Origin: Bacteroides sp.
Lineage (GTDB): Bacteria; Bacteroidota; Bacteroidia; Bacteroidales; Bacteroidaceae
Reading direction: 5' to 3'
DNA length: 64,000 nt
Assembly (NCBI GenBank): GCA_021202275.1
Contig: JAJQDI010000002.1
Coordinates: 1 to 64,000, forward strand
Below are positions 32,374 through 42,514 of this stretch, one piece after another (the first letter of the stretch is position 1; each line of letters opens with the position of its first letter). The position numbers were made by a program, and so were the translations under genes. The notes below the pieces were generated by a model, which was not told the origin of the DNA, made no database searches, and saw only the letters and a list, made by a program, of their open reading frames with translations.

Positions 32374-32628
32374 CCCAGGTTGCGATTAAAGGTTATATAC
32401 TGATGATCTCATCTTCACGTGTGCCAAAGAAGTACCGACCTGATAAGAGCAGACATATCCTTCGCGGCTACCACATACGGATGTTTTCCTCTTTCGGGAG
32501 AAACAGATCGTAGGATCGGTGCATAGGGGGCGTCCGGCAACTACCGTCCATACCCCTGACGGGCGGGTCTGTGTGGTCTTGTTCTTCAGGGTATACTTCA
32601 TATTCGTGTCAGCTACGATCAGATGATA

Positions 32629-32636
32629 CAAAAATA
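32629..32636 (-). promoter_or_regulatory. Candidate -7 element upstream of rhaB (long leader)
   Basis: Minus-strand TATTTTTG, about 255 bp before the rhaB start. Confidence 0.5.
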
Positions 32637-32732
32637 GGGGATGGCTCCCCTATTTTCCCTAACCTTTTTGATCGAAAGGGTGTATGATTTGGCAAACAGC
32701 GAGCAGGTCTGAGACGCCGCTACCACTCATTT

Positions 32733-34268
32733 TTAAGGTTGCAGCCCTTGTACGGATGCGCTGTGTCTTACCACAAAAGGTTTTCCTTCTTCTGTCCGGA
32801 TGGTCACCTCTTTCAGTGTTACGTCTTTGCAGTAGATAAACTCTGCTCCCAGTTCAGCGGTGATCGTTACCCTTTCGAGGGTAATATGTTCAATCGGCAT
32901 TTCGGGCAGTCCGTTGAAAAACAGCGCGCGACGAGCTCCCGCGCACACTAAGTCTTCGATATGGATGTTGCGGAACGCAGGAGTGGTATCGTCTACCGGA
33001 AGAGGCTCTACGGCAGCCAGTACGGTCTCTCCACTCTCCAGGACTTCCACGGCCGACTTCCCCCCGTAGTACAGGTTGAAGGTCACCGGCTCGGTGGGGA
33101 TATCCATCATGGAGACCTGACGTATCCAGATATTCTCTACCACACCGCCCCGCCCCCGGGTACTCTTGAAACGAAGGCCCACGTCTGTACCCAGGAACTG
33201 GCAGTTGCTCACAGAGACATTGCGTATTCCCCCGCTCATCTCACTACCCACGACAAACCCTCCGTGACCTTTGAATACGGTGCAACCGTCGATCACCACA
33301 TTTTCACACGGACGGGCCCGCCGACGACCATCCGCGTCTTTCCCACTCTTGAGGCAAATACCATCGTCGCCTACATCGAAGGTAGAGTTTACGATCAACG
33401 CGTTGCGGCACGATTCCAGATCCAGTCCGTCGCCGTTCTGCGCAAAGCTGGGATTGCGTACCTGTATCTCTTCAATGAGCACATTCTCACACATCAGCGG
33501 ATGCAGGTTCCAGGCCGGAGAGTTCTGGAAGATCACTCCCTGCAACCAGAAATTTTTACATCCGATGAGGCTCACCATCACCGGACGCAGGAAATGGCGT
33601 ACGCTCTGCCACTCCTCTTCCGTAGTCAGGTGCTGAGGCACATTCATGTTGCTGATGGTATCTCCTTTCAGTGTTTCCGGATAGGGAAACCAATAGGTCG
33701 GACGTTTGTATACCCCACCCCGCGCGATGGTCTTTTTCCATTCGCTTTCGGTCACCTTCTCCCGTTTCAGGGGACGCCAGAAGTGTCCGTTACCGTCTAT
33801 GGTTCCCTGACCGGTAATGGCTACGTCCGTCAGGTTGCGTCCGGAGACCGGCGACTGGCAACGACGGGTATCCAACCCTTCGAACACAGTCTCTACCAAC
33901 GGATAAAGATCCACATCCGGGGAGAAGAGGATCACCGCTCCTTTTTCCAGGTGCAGGTTGATCCGGCTTTCCAATACGATCGGTCCGGTGAACCATATGC
34001 CCGCGGGGACAGTGAGCCGGCCTCCGCCCTGATCTGCCAGGCTACGGATAGCCGCAGCAAAGGCTTCGGTACAGAGATCCGTTCCGTTGCCTACCGCGCC
34101 AAAGTCGGTAAGTTTCACTTCCCGGTCGGGAAAGCGGGGAGCCTCTACCCGGGGCATATCGAAAGGAAGATCCCGGTAGAGGGATTCGTATGTATAACTC
34201 TCCTGCCGGCAGGAAGTGAAAGACAGGATCAGCAGGAATAAGCTTAATGGATAAATTTGTTTCATCAT
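32733..34268 (-). CDS. GH28 polygalacturonase-like lipoprotein
   Basis: 511 aa; TDFGAVGNGTDLCTEAFAAAI, parallel beta-helix NGDGLDLESCRNALIVNSTFDVGDDGICLKSGKD; stop TAA. Confidence 0.92.
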   Translation of the reverse strand: MMKQIYPLSLFLLILSFTSCRQESYTYESLYRDLPFDMPRVEAPRFPDREVKLTDFGAVGNGTDLCTEAFAAAIRSLADQGGGRLTVPAGIWFTGPIVLESRINLHLEKGAVILFSPDVDLYPLVETVFEGLDTRRCQSPVSGRNLTDVAITGQGTIDGNGHFWRPLKREKVTESEWKKTIARGGVYKRPTYWFPYPETLKGDTISNMNVPQHLTTEEEWQSVRHFLRPVMVSLIGCKNFWLQGVIFQNSPAWNLHPLMCENVLIEEIQVRNPSFAQNGDGLDLESCRNALIVNSTFDVGDDGICLKSGKDADGRRRARPCENVVIDGCTVFKGHGGFVVGSEMSGGIRNVSVSNCQFLGTDVGLRFKSTRGRGGVVENIWIRQVSMMDIPTEPVTFNLYYGGKSAVEVLESGETVLAAVEPLPVDDTTPAFRNIHIEDLVCAGARRALFFNGLPEMPIEHITLERVTITAELGAEFIYCKDVTLKEVTIRTEEGKPFVVRHSASVQGLQP

Positions 34269-34305
34269 GAGTCTGTTCTGTTTTATCTGAATGTTGTTCT
34301 GATCT

Positions 34306-34392
34306 GAGACCCACGCCGTGCGTCTCTACAAGTGGATGTTATCCTACCATGTAATTTCAATCGTACATCGTAAATCCGTAAATCGTAAATCA
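34306..34392. repeat. Half-element of the palindromic repeat family
   Basis: GAGACCCACGCCGTGCGTCTCTACAAGTGGATGTTATCC...TTTCAATCGTACATCGTAAATCCGTAAATCGTAAATC. Confidence 0.8.
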
Positions 34393-34402
34393 ATTAATCC
34401 CT

Positions 34403-36238
34403 TCATTTTTCCCCCAAATAGTACGACGGCACCGGTGCCTGCGGATACCCCATGCTCCGATGCAATACATAGCTCCGGTAGAGAGGGTCCTGCATCAGCG
34501 TCACCCGGCGGTCCCGTGCCGGAATATTCGTCCGGTAGATACGCGGTTCACCCGGCAAAGCGGTGATCACCTCTTCCCGCCAGTCGCCATCCATATCGGC
34601 GATCAGGACAATGTCTCCTTCTATGCCTTCGGTAAAGGTCTCTCCCTGCCATTTCCAGATGCTCTGGCTGCGTCCGTCGGACGAGGAAGAGGCTCCCCAG
34701 CGGTTATCGTCGCCCCGGAAAGTTTCCCGCAACAGATCGGCATCCCACCACACCCAGTTGCGACAACCCGGTACCTCCTCGCTGGTAGTATGGAGTTTCT
34801 TTCCATCGGCGGTAAGCAGGTATTTGTCTGTACTGCCTCCTTTGCGGTCTTCGCTGGCAAAGCACTCCAGTCCCGGATGTTCCGGATCGAAATCGGCTAC
34901 CATACCGTCGCCCACATGATAGGTGGTATGGCCGATGCCCCAGATCAGTTCACCGGTACGGGCATCCACTACAGACACCCCCCGGCCGTCTTCTTTTTTA
35001 GGTTCGCTCACCATAAATACCTGCATCCCTTCATGGTCCGGGTGGAGCTTGCACAGGTACGCCTTATCGCTATGTCCGAGACCGGAAGACCAGAGCAGCG
35101 TACCATTGTCGTCCAGTATACAAGAGCCCAGCAGGATCTCATCCCTTCCGTCACCGTCTACATCCCCTGCCACCATACTGTGTGCGCCCATACTCCGTAC
35201 GACAGGGTTTTCTTCATCACCGTCCCACCGCCAGAGTCGTTCCAGCTTACCGTCCCGCAGTTGCCAGGCATCTACCACCATCAGTTTGTAGGTGCCCCGT
35301 GCCGCCAGGATACAGGGCGTTTTCCCGTCGAGGTAGGCCATACCGATCTGGTTACGGTTCTGACGGATCAGGTTGCCGTACCGGTCGTTGCGTTCGGGCT
35401 AGTCGACACGAGCGATCTCTTTTCCGGTCATCCCATCCAGTACAGAGAGGTATTCACTTCCACCGCAGACCCGGCCTTTCTCATTTTTCATATAATCATC
35501 TCCCGCGGTTTTGATCGCCACCTCGGCACGGCCATCCCCATCGAAATCATATGCCACAAACGGAGAATACCAGACGCCCGGCTCTATGCCCGGCCCCATA
35601 TCGTAGGTCCACAGGTAAGTACCATCACTCAGATAGGCAGATATCTTGTAAGTAATCCCGGTTGTATCGCCCGGCATACCCGGATCCACATTGGAAGAGG
35701 GCGTACGTACAATATAATCATAGACACCATCTCCGTTCAGATCGGCCAGGGCCACCTTTCCCGCTTTGTCTTCATCCCGCAGGCGAATGGAGGTATAGTT
35801 GGAAAAAACTTCCCGGTCCACTTCGATCTCTCCTTCGGAAGCTACCGCTTTTCCCCGTACCATGGGCACCACTCTGTACGTAGCCTTTTCCGTCCAAGGA
35901 GAGGCATCGGTAAAGTCACAGGTATGCGTCACAGGCCGGGAAGTCAGCCTGCGACTTTTTCCGTTCTGTATGCGATACACATGAAACGCAGTAGCAGGAT
36001 CATCCATATCCAGGAGTCGCCAGCTCAGATACACGCCCTGACCGTCCCGGGATGGAACAGCCGCCAAGCCTCTGTCCAGGTTTTCACGCACACGTTCGGT
36101 AGCAAACCCTTCCACCAACGGTTTGGGTTCGTGGCGGGGTTCCAGTATTTCGTAATGATAATGTCGCTCGCGGGGATCCTGTGCAAACAGGTTGATCATG
36201 GGTAGCAGCCATGCCAGCCCTATAAAAAGTCTTCTCAT
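34403..36238 (-). pseudogene. PL11-like rhamnogalacturonan lyase interrupted by one in-frame TAG (35399-35401)
   Basis: PL11 N-terminal half (DRGLAAVPSRDGQGVYLSWRLLDMDDPATAFHVYR) and C-terminal half (NRNQIGMAYLDGKTPCILAARGTYKLMVVDAW) in the same frame (offset 996) separated by ...ARVD-TAG-PERNDRYGNLIRQ.... Confidence 0.92.
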
Positions 36239-36252
36239 GGTAACAGAATATT

Positions 36253-36340
36253 ATTTACGATTTACAATGGAAGTTTGTCTATTCAAGCGATAATTGAAAG
36301 GTGTTACTTCCATCGTAAATCGTAATTCAGTAAATTGTAC
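36253..36340. repeat. Short inverted element of the TTTACGATT family
   Basis: TTTACGATTTACAATGGAAG ... ACTTCCATCGTAAATCGTAATTCAGTAAAT. Confidence 0.7.
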
Positions 36341-39152
36341 ATATCTTCACTGGCCCCAGCAACCCACTCGCTACCGGCTGCCAATGTCCGTACCCGGTAG
36401 ATTTATAGTGTATATCTACCAGATTGATCTCTTTGAATTTTCTCCAGGGTACTCCCCGGCGATCCATATCCGCGATGCGGTTGGCCGGCAGGTTGGTCAC
36501 CTCTATTTCTATGATATTCTCACCGGGACGCAGGTAACTTCCGATCCGGCAGCGGTAGGGAACTGCGAACAACACGGCTACTTCTTCTCCGTTGATACGT
36601 ACCCGCGCGCTTTCCCGCACATCCCCCAGATCCAACACCCAGTCCGTAGCCTCCGTATCATCGATCCGGAACGTTGTGGAATAGCAGGCCGTGGCCATGG
36701 TACGCGCTGCATTTTCCACGGAGAGTTCCGTCCAGGAGCCCAGGGATACGGCAGCAGGCGCACCGGTGACTTCCGGCACACTCTCTACAAACCGGAACTG
36801 CCACATTCCGTCCAGGGAGATCTCCCGGCCTCCGGCTGTGAAATAGTTCCACTCTTTTTCACCCACCTCCTTTCCGGTATAGGTGCGCAGGATGACAGAC
36901 TCGCCCGAAGCCAGTTGCAGGTAAACCTCAGCCTGCCCGTCACGCTGTCGCAGGCGGGCTTTCCCTTTTTCTCCGGTCATCGGATCATAGAGCATAGCCG
37001 AAATTGCCGGTACAGCCAGGGGTATCCATCCGTCCGTATCCTGCGGGCAAAGTGCCGAGATAAAGTAATGATGCCCTTCCGGATTGCTCCGGCGGATCAT
37101 ATGTAGTCCGTATTCGCTCTTCATCCGTTCCGGAAGTATGCCTGTCTTTGCCAGCGATATACTATCGTTGTGATATCCGTAGATCATTCCCGCAGGAGAG
37201 ACATCCCCCCACTGGAAAATCTCTTTCAGAACAGTCTCCCGCTTTTTCTTCTCTTTCATTCCGGGCACCGTATGCGGGAAAGAGTTCAGGAACACGATCG
37301 TAGCTCCCTCCTGAGCCAGCTGCACCAGCCGGGCTGCCACATCTTCCGGCATAGTCTCTGTCCGCGGTACAATCAGCCCTTTGTAAACAGTTCCCGCGGA
37401 AGTGATTAATTTCCCGTCCCGACACACCAGGTCCCGGACAAAACGATCTGAAATATAATCCATATCATACCCCGCGTTGTAGAGGGTATGCACAGTAGCA
37501 ATAAATTCCGGTGCACGCCTCGCCATTTTGTGGATATCAAACATCAGCAATGTCCCGTCCTGCTGCGCCCACATATCATACACAGGCAGATAGAGCAGAA
37601 AGTCATTGTCCGGTTCTCCCATCTGCAGGAAACTTTGGCAACGGCTTATATAGTCGAAAAACGCAGGGGCATCCCGCCAGATCGGGTTGGTCGGGCTCAT
37701 ATCCACTGTGGCGTAGAACTTCCATCCCGGCCACTCCGCTTCCCAGGGCGAATAGGTGGTTCCATGAAAATAGGCACGGTTCACTCCGGATACGAACAAC
37801 AAGTCGATCTCCGGTTTGCATTGCGAAAGGGAAGTGCGGAAATGTTCGGTCAGCCACGTAAATGTCTCTGCCGAGGTATAAGGCTTTCCGGCGATATGTG
37901 CCGCCGAAGAGGCGTATTTCAACATCGTAAGGTCGGAGTCATTGGGCCGGGTGAGCGAATCTTTGCGCAAGCCCCGGATACCGAAATCGGTGATACCGAA
38001 TCCTTCGCATTCGGGAACATCTACCGTTGCGTACAAATCGATCAGGTTACCGGGCGAGCCGTGCGCCTGATTGCGTGTCTTTACTCCGTGTCTGTGTGCC
38101 CAGTCTGTCCATTGCCGGGTGAAGTTTTCCAGCAACAACTCGGCCATCGTCTCCCGGTAATCAGCGATCACATCCCGGGTGAGCCGGTTTTTCTCCACCA
38201 TAGACAGGTTGTACTGTGACATTCCCTGAACATACTCACGGGTAGCTTTTTCATCTAAGAATTCCGGAAGATACATCTCCATCGGATAGCCACGACGACG
38301 GGCGAACTCATCGAAAAACCCTTCGGTCCAGTTGGCACCGTAGACTTCGTAGGAGTCATTAAAGAAATGATCCGGATAAGGAGTAGCAGTGCGGGAAAAC
38401 GCCTCCTCAAAACGTTGCAGGTAGTTGCTGACTGCCCTGACAGAAAGATGATCCATGACATATCCCTCTCCACCCGGAGCAGCGCGTTTGACCTTCTGCA
38501 ACGTCTTTCCACAGAAAGCGGCGATCAGCCGCCATTCTCCCTCCCCGTAAGGAGCTTTCCAGTCCAGTGTCCCGTCCGGCTGTACCCGATCGGTCAAATC
38601 CAGAGGTTGCATTCGGGTTATCTCCATAGGGTTCCCATAGGGATCGGCAGGTGGAAAAGCCATCATCCGCTCCAGACGAGCATACGGAGGCTGATCTTTA
38701 TCTGCCACCGGAATCTTTTCCACAAATGGGCTCCCACATGGTACCTGATATTCCAGGACAAGCAGCCGGGAAGCCGCATCTTCGATACTTACTTCCGGCC
38801 CCCCGAACGGCCAGCCTGTACCTGTATTCATATCGATCTGAAGCCCGAGTCGTTCTCCTTCTTCCAGGGTATGGCGTATCATCTCCATCCATTCGTCGGA
38901 AAGATGCCGTAATTCTTTATCATCCATTCCCTGAACACCGTAGATCGGGGTGATCTCCAGGGCTCCCAGACCGGCACGGGCATATTCTTCCAGATTGTAA
39001 GTCAGATTGTCCCGGTCTACCGCACTACCCATCCACCACCAACGGGCACCGGGACGGGATTCTGTTCGTATTTCCGGCCAGTCGGTTTGTTGAGCATTCA
39101 CAGACAAACTCATCGCGGTAAGGATGAAAAAAAACAGATTATAGAGTTTCAT
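36327..39152 (-). CDS. GH106-like alpha-L-rhamnosidase, exported
   Basis: 941 aa with signal peptide; RPGARWWWMGSAVDRDNLTYNLEEYARAGLGALEITPIYGV typical of GH106; stop TGA within repeat. Confidence 0.88.
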   Translation of the reverse strand: MKLYNLFFFILTAMSLSVNAQQTDWPEIRTESRPGARWWWMGSAVDRDNLTYNLEEYARAGLGALEITPIYGVQGMDDKELRHLSDEWMEMIRHTLEEGERLGLQIDMNTGTGWPFGGPEVSIEDAASRLLVLEYQVPCGSPFVEKIPVADKDQPPYARLERMMAFPPADPYGNPMEITRMQPLDLTDRVQPDGTLDWKAPYGEGEWRLIAAFCGKTLQKVKRAAPGGEGYVMDHLSVRAVSNYLQRFEEAFSRTATPYPDHFFNDSYEVYGANWTEGFFDEFARRRGYPMEMYLPEFLDEKATREYVQGMSQYNLSMVEKNRLTRDVIADYRETMAELLLENFTRQWTDWAHRHGVKTRNQAHGSPGNLIDLYATVDVPECEGFGITDFGIRGLRKDSLTRPNDSDLTMLKYASSAAHIAGKPYTSAETFTWLTEHFRTSLSQCKPEIDLLFVSGVNRAYFHGTTYSPWEAEWPGWKFYATVDMSPTNPIWRDAPAFFDYISRCQSFLQMGEPDNDFLLYLPVYDMWAQQDGTLLMFDIHKMARRAPEFIATVHTLYNAGYDMDYISDRFVRDLVCRDGKLITSAGTVYKGLIVPRTETMPEDVAARLVQLAQEGATIVFLNSFPHTVPGMKEKKKRETVLKEIFQWGDVSPAGMIYGYHNDSISLAKTGILPERMKSEYGLHMIRRSNPEGHHYFISALCPQDTDGWIPLAVPAISAMLYDPMTGEKGKARLRQRDGQAEVYLQLASGESVILRTYTGKEVGEKEWNYFTAGGREISLDGMWQFRFVESVPEVTGAPAAVSLGSWTELSVENAARTMATACYSTTFRIDDTEATDWVLDLGDVRESARVRINGEEVAVLFAVPYRCRIGSYLRPGENIIEIEVTNLPANRIADMDRRGVPWRKFKEINLVDIHYKSTGYGHWQPVASGLLGPVKICTIY

Positions 39153-39257
39153 ACAGAATTCTTTCTATGTGTTTGACAAAAATAGCGAAAGCCGGATACA
39201 AGGTGACGTTTACTTCAACTATGCGAAGACACCTCCTATATGCTACAAATATATAGA

Positions 39258-39663
39258 GATTTACGATTTAGTTCCTTCGTCATGACCCATTCTTTGATTT
39301 TTAACATCAAGGTAAGTTGATGATGTACGATTTATTCCTTTATCACGACCCTTATCTGATGATTGACACTAAAGAACGTTCGACAATGCAGGATCGGAAC
39401 CGGTAGTATCGACCTGTAGAGACGCAAGGCGTGCGTCTCCGCGACATACGTCCAATAAAAATATAAAGTGTTATCTCTTGGTATATTCCTCCACTAACTC
39501 AGATATATCCTGTAGTATTTTAACAACTCCATGCAGCATATATCTCCATTCGGCCCGCGGAGACGCACGCCGTGCGTCTCTACAAGTGGATGCTACCCTA
39601 TAATTTGTAACTTCAATCGTACATCGTAAATCGTCCATTCGTAAATCTCTTCATTCGTAAATC
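39258..39663. repeat. Composite palindromic repeat element
   Basis: GATTTACGATTTAGTTCCTTCGTCATGACCCATTCTTTGATTTTTAACATCAAGGTAAGTTGATGAT (near-identical to 45844-45910), GTAGAGACGCAAGGCGTGCGTCTC, GAGACGCACGCCGTGCGTCTCTACAAGTGGATG, terminal CGTAAATC motifs. Confidence 0.8.
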
Positions 39664-39666
39664 TCT

Positions 39667-42300
39667 TTATTTTCCCAGTTCCAGGCAGCCCATGATAAAA
39701 GGCCCTGTCGCTTTGGCATCGTTATCCCGCATCTTCTCACCGATATAGTATTCAAAGCTACCGTCGCGATAGGGATGTCCACCCAGGCCACCGACCTGGC
39801 AGCAGCGGGTCAGCGTCAGGGTACCATCCGGATTTTCAACAAGTAATTTCTCTTTCAGACCGTTGAATGCTTTTTCCGCAATCTTCCGGTATTCCGGACC
39901 GATATAGCCTTTGTTCACCGCTTTAGCGTAGGCATACATACACTGTGTGGTGACGGATGCCTCCGGGAAGTTCCCTTCCCGCTCAGGCTGATCGAGTACC
40001 TGATACCAGAGCCCGGCTTTGTCCTGATATTTCGGCAGGGCATCCGCCAGTCCCTGTATCCAAGAGATCATTTCGGCGCGGGCAGGATGCTGTTGGGGAA
40101 TGTAGTCCAACGCATCTACCAATGCCATGTACCACCAGCCGATGCTCCGGCCCCAGAAGTTGGGAGAATGTCCCGTCTGCGGATCGGCCCACCGCTGGCT
40201 CTTGCTCTCGTCCCAGGCATGGTGGTACAATCCGGTCTTTTCGTCATACGTATGTTTGTGACAGAGCCTGAACTGCTTCACCGCCTCTTCGATCCACTCC
40301 GGCTGGTCGAATTCCGCTCCGTAACGCGCCAGGAAAGGAGAAGCCATATATAAACCGTCGAGCCAGATCTGGTGCGGATAGATCAGCTTGTGCCAGTAGG
40401 CCCCTTCCAGTGTACGCGGGTGATTTTTCATCTGGCGGATCAGCGATTCCATTCCCAGCTTGTACTTCTCTTTTCCGGTGATCCGGTACAGATCAAACAA
40501 AACCTTGCCCGAGTTGATGTAATCTATATTGTACGTTTCCACATGGTGCAGGTGGATCATTCCCTCGTCGTTGATCAGAGAATCGGCCCATTGCTCCACG
40601 TAGTCAAAATAGTGCTGCTCGCCCGTAGCCTCCCACATACGCAGCATGGCACAGCATCCTACGCCCTGCGCATATCCGAAGAAAAGACGCTTGCCATGAT
40701 CCAGTTGCCAGGCTTCCGGAAAACGGCGCATTTCCGAGTCGGCAAACCAGCGGGCATACGTATCCGGCGCGAAGTCGTCCGTACGGAAGGGAACGGCAGG
40801 CAGTCCGTCACCGTTACACAGGTTGACCCGGAAGAATGTTCCGTATCCGTAGCGCACAGCTACCGGTTCTGCAACCTGCGGAGCAGAAACCTCCAGGCTA
40901 TTGTCTCCTGTGATCACAGCCGTAGCCGGATAGAAACGCGCGTCGGCACCCGAAACAAAAAATCCGTTGACAGCCTCACCGTCCGAAGTACACAAGCCTC
41001 CATCTGTATAGTCAAAAGTCACTGTTACTTCAGAACCATTTACTTTCATGCTTTTGTATAAAGGTCCGGAGTAAGTTACCTGCTTATGGTATTGTCTGGC
41101 AAGTGCCCAGTTGGCCAGCCTTTCTCCGACCGGCCGCTTGTCACGGGGATGGATATCGGTAGAATCGGCCACATCCGTGGCCACCACCATGCCTGTATGA
41201 GGGACACGCTGCCAGGTTTTCAGTTGAGTTTCCCGGATGCCTGCCGGTTGCCTGTAATGCGGAGCGATCTGTACAAAATAGAAGGGGAGTTCCGGTTGCT
41301 TCCAGGCTGCGCGCCAGCTACCGATCAGATCTGTAAACACCTCCTGATAGTCTTCGTAACGGATCGCGTTGGACTCTCCCTGATACCAGATAGTGCCACG
41401 TATGGTATAGGGAATCAGGGGAGCAATCATACCGTTCCACAACGTAGCAGGCACTTTGCATTCATCCTTCTTACGTTTCACCTGCACGGCGGCGAACTCT
41501 TCCAGTACACCGCTGTACAACGGTTTGTTCTCCATCACTGGCAAGGGCATCCACGACTCGGCATGAGTACCGCCCCAGGTAGACTGGATCAGTCCCATTG
41601 GTATGCCTGTTTCTTTGTATAATTTACGTCCGAACGTAAATCCGACAGCGGTAAAATCTTTCAGGTTTTCCGGTTTACACACGACCCACCGCCCCACACA
41701 ATCGTCCTTTTCCCCGTCCGGAGCCAGCTGGTGCTCCACATGGAACAGCCGGATCTCGGGATAATCGGCGTCTTTGAGTTCCTCTTCTTCCCCGATCATG
41801 CCGGTCTTCCACTTCATCTGCGGATCACGCATCACCGGGAACTCCATATTGGACTGTCCGCTACAGAGCCACACCTCACCGATCAGTACATGGTTCAGAG
41901 TAAGGGTGTTCTTGCCGGAGACAGTGATCTGTTGCCCGGTACAAGCCGTGGGAGTATCGAGTTCCAGGGACCATCTGCCTTCTGCGGTTGCCTGAGCAGT
42001 ATACGAACGATCGCTCCAGGAGACAGCAACAGTTACCGCTTCACCCGGAGAGGCTTTGCCCCAGACAGCCACCCGGCTGTTTTGTTGCAAGACCATATGA
42101 TCTGAAAAGAGAGAGGGAAGAGAGATCTGCGCCTGCAAGGGCAGCAGCCCCATCAGTACAAACAGAAAGATCGCTGTACGGCGAAAAAGGCTGAAAGATC
42201 TATGGAGAGACGATATAAGAGGCCATACATATCCATCCCCGTGCGTCTTATGCCTGCTTCTGTAAAACGGATCCTGTGGATTAATCAAGTGAATGTTCAT
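39667..42300 (-). CDS. Bifunctional sialate-O-acetylesterase-like (SGNH) + GH105 fusion
   Basis: N-terminal LFSDHMVLQQN...GEVWLCSGQSNMEFP, TIWYQGESNA; C-terminal GH105 (YAQGVGCCAMLRMWEATGEQHYFDYVEQWADSLI...KLIYPHQIWLDGLYMASPFLARYG); stop TAA. Confidence 0.88.
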   Translation of the reverse strand: MNIHLINPQDPFYRSRHKTHGDGYVWPLISSLHRSFSLFRRTAIFLFVLMGLLPLQAQISLPSLFSDHMVLQQNSRVAVWGKASPGEAVTVAVSWSDRSYTAQATAEGRWSLELDTPTACTGQQITVSGKNTLTLNHVLIGEVWLCSGQSNMEFPVMRDPQMKWKTGMIGEEEELKDADYPEIRLFHVEHQLAPDGEKDDCVGRWVVCKPENLKDFTAVGFTFGRKLYKETGIPMGLIQSTWGGTHAESWMPLPVMENKPLYSGVLEEFAAVQVKRKKDECKVPATLWNGMIAPLIPYTIRGTIWYQGESNAIRYEDYQEVFTDLIGSWRAAWKQPELPFYFVQIAPHYRQPAGIRETQLKTWQRVPHTGMVVATDVADSTDIHPRDKRPVGERLANWALARQYHKQVTYSGPLYKSMKVNGSEVTVTFDYTDGGLCTSDGEAVNGFFVSGADARFYPATAVITGDNSLEVSAPQVAEPVAVRYGYGTFFRVNLCNGDGLPAVPFRTDDFAPDTYARWFADSEMRRFPEAWQLDHGKRLFFGYAQGVGCCAMLRMWEATGEQHYFDYVEQWADSLINDEGMIHLHHVETYNIDYINSGKVLFDLYRITGKEKYKLGMESLIRQMKNHPRTLEGAYWHKLIYPHQIWLDGLYMASPFLARYGAEFDQPEWIEEAVKQFRLCHKHTYDEKTGLYHHAWDESKSQRWADPQTGHSPNFWGRSIGWWYMALVDALDYIPQQHPARAEMISWIQGLADALPKYQDKAGLWYQVLDQPEREGNFPEASVTTQCMYAYAKAVNKGYIGPEYRKIAEKAFNGLKEKLLVENPDGTLTLTRCCQVGGLGGHPYRDGSFEYYIGEKMRDNDAKATGPFIMGCLELGK

Positions 42301-42479
42301 GGTTCTGTGTGTTTATCAGGTTCACGCTACAAAAATAACTCATTCAGTCAGTCCACCCGGTCCGTATTTTGACGGTAATCTTATGTGTTTTGCCACTTCG
42401 TCCGAACCATTATGCATTATTTTTGTATAAAAAGGAAGAAAAAAGGATCATTTATGCATATTCTTTCCGGAATATTCCC

Positions 42480-42487
42480 TAATTTTG
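42480..42487 (+). promoter_or_regulatory. Candidate -7 element of argR operon
   Basis: TAATTTTG 28 bp upstream of the argR ATG. Confidence 0.6.
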
Positions 42488-42514
42488 CGCCGATATTAGA
42501 ATAATTATACAAAA

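Noticed and set aside
34460-36205. 581-aa plus-strand ORF spanning the PL11 locus
   Set aside because: Antisense shadow; it remains open across the amber codon only because it is on the opposite strand. The protein has no family features.
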